Source of the DNA: Candidatus Acidiferrales bacterium
GTDB taxonomy: Bacteria; Acidobacteriota; Terriglobia; Acidiferrales; UBA7541
Assembly (NCBI GenBank): GCA_955651735.1
Contig: CATPAM010000222.1
Coordinates: 1-5,785 of the forward strand
Length of the DNA: 5,785 bases
Direction of reading: 5' to 3'
Shown here piece after piece: positions 4,483 through 5,785 of this stretch. Made by a program: the position numbers and the translations under genes. The notes beneath the pieces were generated by a model, which was not told the origin of the DNA, did no database searches, and saw only the letters and a list, made by a program, of their open reading frames with translations. The stretch's first letter is position 1, and every line of letters starts with the position of its first letter.

Positions 4483-5785
4483 TCAGGCGGGTTGGCGGGC
4501 GGCGCGGTAATGGCGGAGGCGGGTGAAGAAGTGGCGGGCGCTGGCGATGTCGCGGGTGATTTGGGCGCGCAGCTCTTCGGGGCCGGTGAATTTCCTTTCT
4601 TCGCGGAGACGCTTCCAGAAGCGGACCTCCATGCGCTTTGCGGTGACTTCACCCGAAAAATCGAGCAGGTGCGTTTCGACGCTGAGGGAAGCGCCGTTGA
4701 AGGTGGGGCGCAAGCCGACGTTGGTGACGGAGCGGCGGCTGCGGGTTTCGCCTTCTAGCAGGGTGCGCGTTACGTAGACGCCGCGGGCGGGCAGAAGCTC
4801 CTGCTCCGGTTTCAGGTTTAGCGTGGGGAAAGTGAAGCGGTGGCCGGTGCCGGTGCCGCTGACAATCTCGCCGGTAAGGGCGAACGGGCGGCCGAGGAGA
4901 CGGGCGGCGTGGGTGACGTTGCCGGCTGCGATCTCGCGGCGAATGGCGGTGCTGGAGACAATTTCGCCATCGAGGGCAACCGGCGGAATGATTTCTACGG
5001 CGAAACCATGCCGAGCACCCAGCTCGCGGAGCAGCGCTACGTTGCCAGCTTGCTTGTGACCGAAACGAAAATTCTCACCCACCAACACGGCGCGCACGTG
5101 AAGACCACGAACTAGAATTTGCTCGACAAATTCTTCCGGTGAGAGGCGCGCGAGGTCGAGGGTGAAGGGAAGTACGACGGCGGACTCGAGACCGACGGTG
5201 CCGAACCAATCCATGCGCTGTGCGTTAGTGGAAACTCGCTGGGGAGCGGATTCCGGGCGGAGGATTTTGCGGGGTGAGGGGTCGAAGGGCAGCGCGGTGG
5301 CGACGTCTTTTGTTTTGGCGGCGTGCTGGACGGCGGCGCGTAGGATGGCCTGATGGCCGAGGTGGATGCCATCGAAATTGCCGATGGCAAGAACGCTGCC
5401 GCGACCGGAGGGGGCATAATGAGCGGCCCATTGTTCGGGCGACGTGAAGGCCAGGACCGATGTTGGAATGGATTCGGCAGGGGTGGCTGAGCGGCGGGGG
5501 AGCGAAGAGGTGGCGTCGACGCGCAACTCGAACTGCAGGCCATCGTAGGCGAGCTGCACGTGGCGCAGGCCGAGCTTGCGCAGGCGCTCGTTGGTTTCGG
5601 CGTGGGCGAGATCGTGGGCGATGTGGGTAAACCAGGCACGGCGCGGTTTTAATTTTTCGATCAGGGCCAGCGCCTGGTCAACCGTCTGGTGCATGGGATG
5701 AGGAATGTCGCGCAGGGCGTCGACGATCAGATCGTCCAGACCTTCGAGGAGCGCGGCGGAAGAGTCCGGCAGGGAGCTGAAATCG
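4483..5785 (-). CDS. ribF: PhnP-like MBL-fold hydrolase fused to bifunctional riboflavin kinase/FAD synthetase (partial at N-terminus)
   Basis: One open frame of 433 visible residues runs from the right edge (first full codon at 5784) to a TGA at 4485-4483. Residues 1-88 look like the C-terminus of a PhnP-type metallo-beta-lactamase-fold hydrolase: LDDLIVDALRDIPHP (16-30), then FTHIAHDLAHAE (52-63) with late metal-site His residues, and AYDGLQFEL (79-87). A Pro/Ser/Ala-rich linker follows (about 88-112). The rest is RibF, which phosphorylates riboflavin to FMN and adenylates FMN to FAD. The adenylyltransferase part has GNFDGIHLGH (135-144), FDPSP (167-171), VGENFRFG (235-242) and VSSTAIR (276-282). 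The kinase part has FPTLN (319-323), NVGLRPTF (355-362) and VETHLLDF (369-376) with the likely catalytic Glu370. Between the two parts there is no ATG or GTG in frame; a TTG at 5526-5524 without a clear ribosome site is the only candidate internal start. The product is therefore probably a true fusion. The MBL N-terminus with its HxHxDH zinc motif lies outside the window. Confidence 0.9.
   Translation of the reverse strand, partial: DFSSLPDSSAALLEGLDDLIVDALRDIPHPMHQTVDQALALIEKLKPRRAWFTHIAHDLAHAETNERLRKLGLRHVQLAYDGLQFELRVDATSSLPRRSATPAESIPTSVLAFTSPEQWAAHYAPSGRGSVLAIGNFDGIHLGHQAILRAAVQHAAKTKDVATALPFDPSPRKILRPESAPQRVSTNAQRMDWFGTVGLESAVVLPFTLDLARLSPEEFVEQILVRGLHVRAVLVGENFRFGHKQAGNVALLRELGARHGFAVEIIPPVALDGEIVSSTAIRREIAAGNVTHAARLLGRPFALTGEIVSGTGTGHRFTFPTLNLKPEQELLPARGVYVTRTLLEGETRSRRSVTNVGLRPTFNGASLSVETHLLDFSGEVTAKRMEVRFWKRLREERKFTGPEELRAQITRDIASARHFFTRLRHYRAARQPA

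Noticed and set aside
4481..4500. GTCAGGCGGG near the ribF stop as a second copy of the dxr palindrome
   Set aside because: It matches only one half-arm imperfectly and has no partner arm. Chance is likely in GC-rich sequence.
5112..5639. Open frame of 175 codons on the - strand within the MBL-RibF gene
   Set aside because: It is a shifted-frame shadow, rich in Pro and Ser, of the conserved RibF frame.
1..5785. Mobile element, CRISPR, toxin-antitoxin, tRNA or novel multi-gene defence system
   Set aside because: I found no transposase or integrase motifs, spaced direct repeats, tRNA-like cloverleaf or unknown conserved small genes. Every sizeable stretch except 169-340 is assigned to a known core gene.

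Overview
The window is high-GC bacterial chromosome carrying ordinary core genes. Four genes plus the tail of a fifth are on the + strand, and one gene runs in from the right edge on the - strand. The order uppS-cdsA-dxr-rseP is the widespread bacterial envelope/isoprenoid cluster. Codon use, protein style and the neighbouring Fur-type regulator and PhnP-like/RibF protein look to me like a soil Acidobacteriota genome. That placement is an impression from reading; no marker in the window fixes it.

Layout: 1-168 holds the last 55 codons of uppS (undecaprenyl diphosphate synthase). 169-340 is a non-coding gap with a GC-rich inverted repeat, a short run of TTYRACT heptamers and the cdsA ribosome binding site. 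341-1216 is cdsA (CDP-diacylglycerol synthase). 1257-2477 is dxr (first committed enzyme of the MEP isoprenoid pathway), most likely starting at a GTG and carrying a perfect 18-bp palindrome inside its reading frame. 2503-3900 is rseP (site-2 intramembrane metalloprotease with two PDZ domains). 3946-4452 is a Fur-family metalloregulator. After a 30-bp convergent gap, 4483-5785 on the - strand is one uninterrupted frame that joins the C-terminus of a PhnP-like metallo-beta-lactamase-fold hydrolase to a complete RibF (FMN adenylyltransferase plus riboflavin kinase).

How they fit: Dxr feeds the MEP pathway, whose IPP is what UppS polymerises into the undecaprenyl carrier for cell-wall synthesis. 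CdsA makes the CDP-diacylglycerol precursor of membrane phospholipids. RseP cleaves membrane-embedded substrates in envelope-stress signalling. The + strand genes are tightly spaced (40, 25 and 45 bp gaps) and could form one transcript from cdsA, or from upstream of uppS, through fur.

I see no phage, transposon, CRISPR, toxin-antitoxin or defence system. The two points most worth following are the MBL-RibF fusion and the small palindrome embedded in dxr. The rest is conventional.
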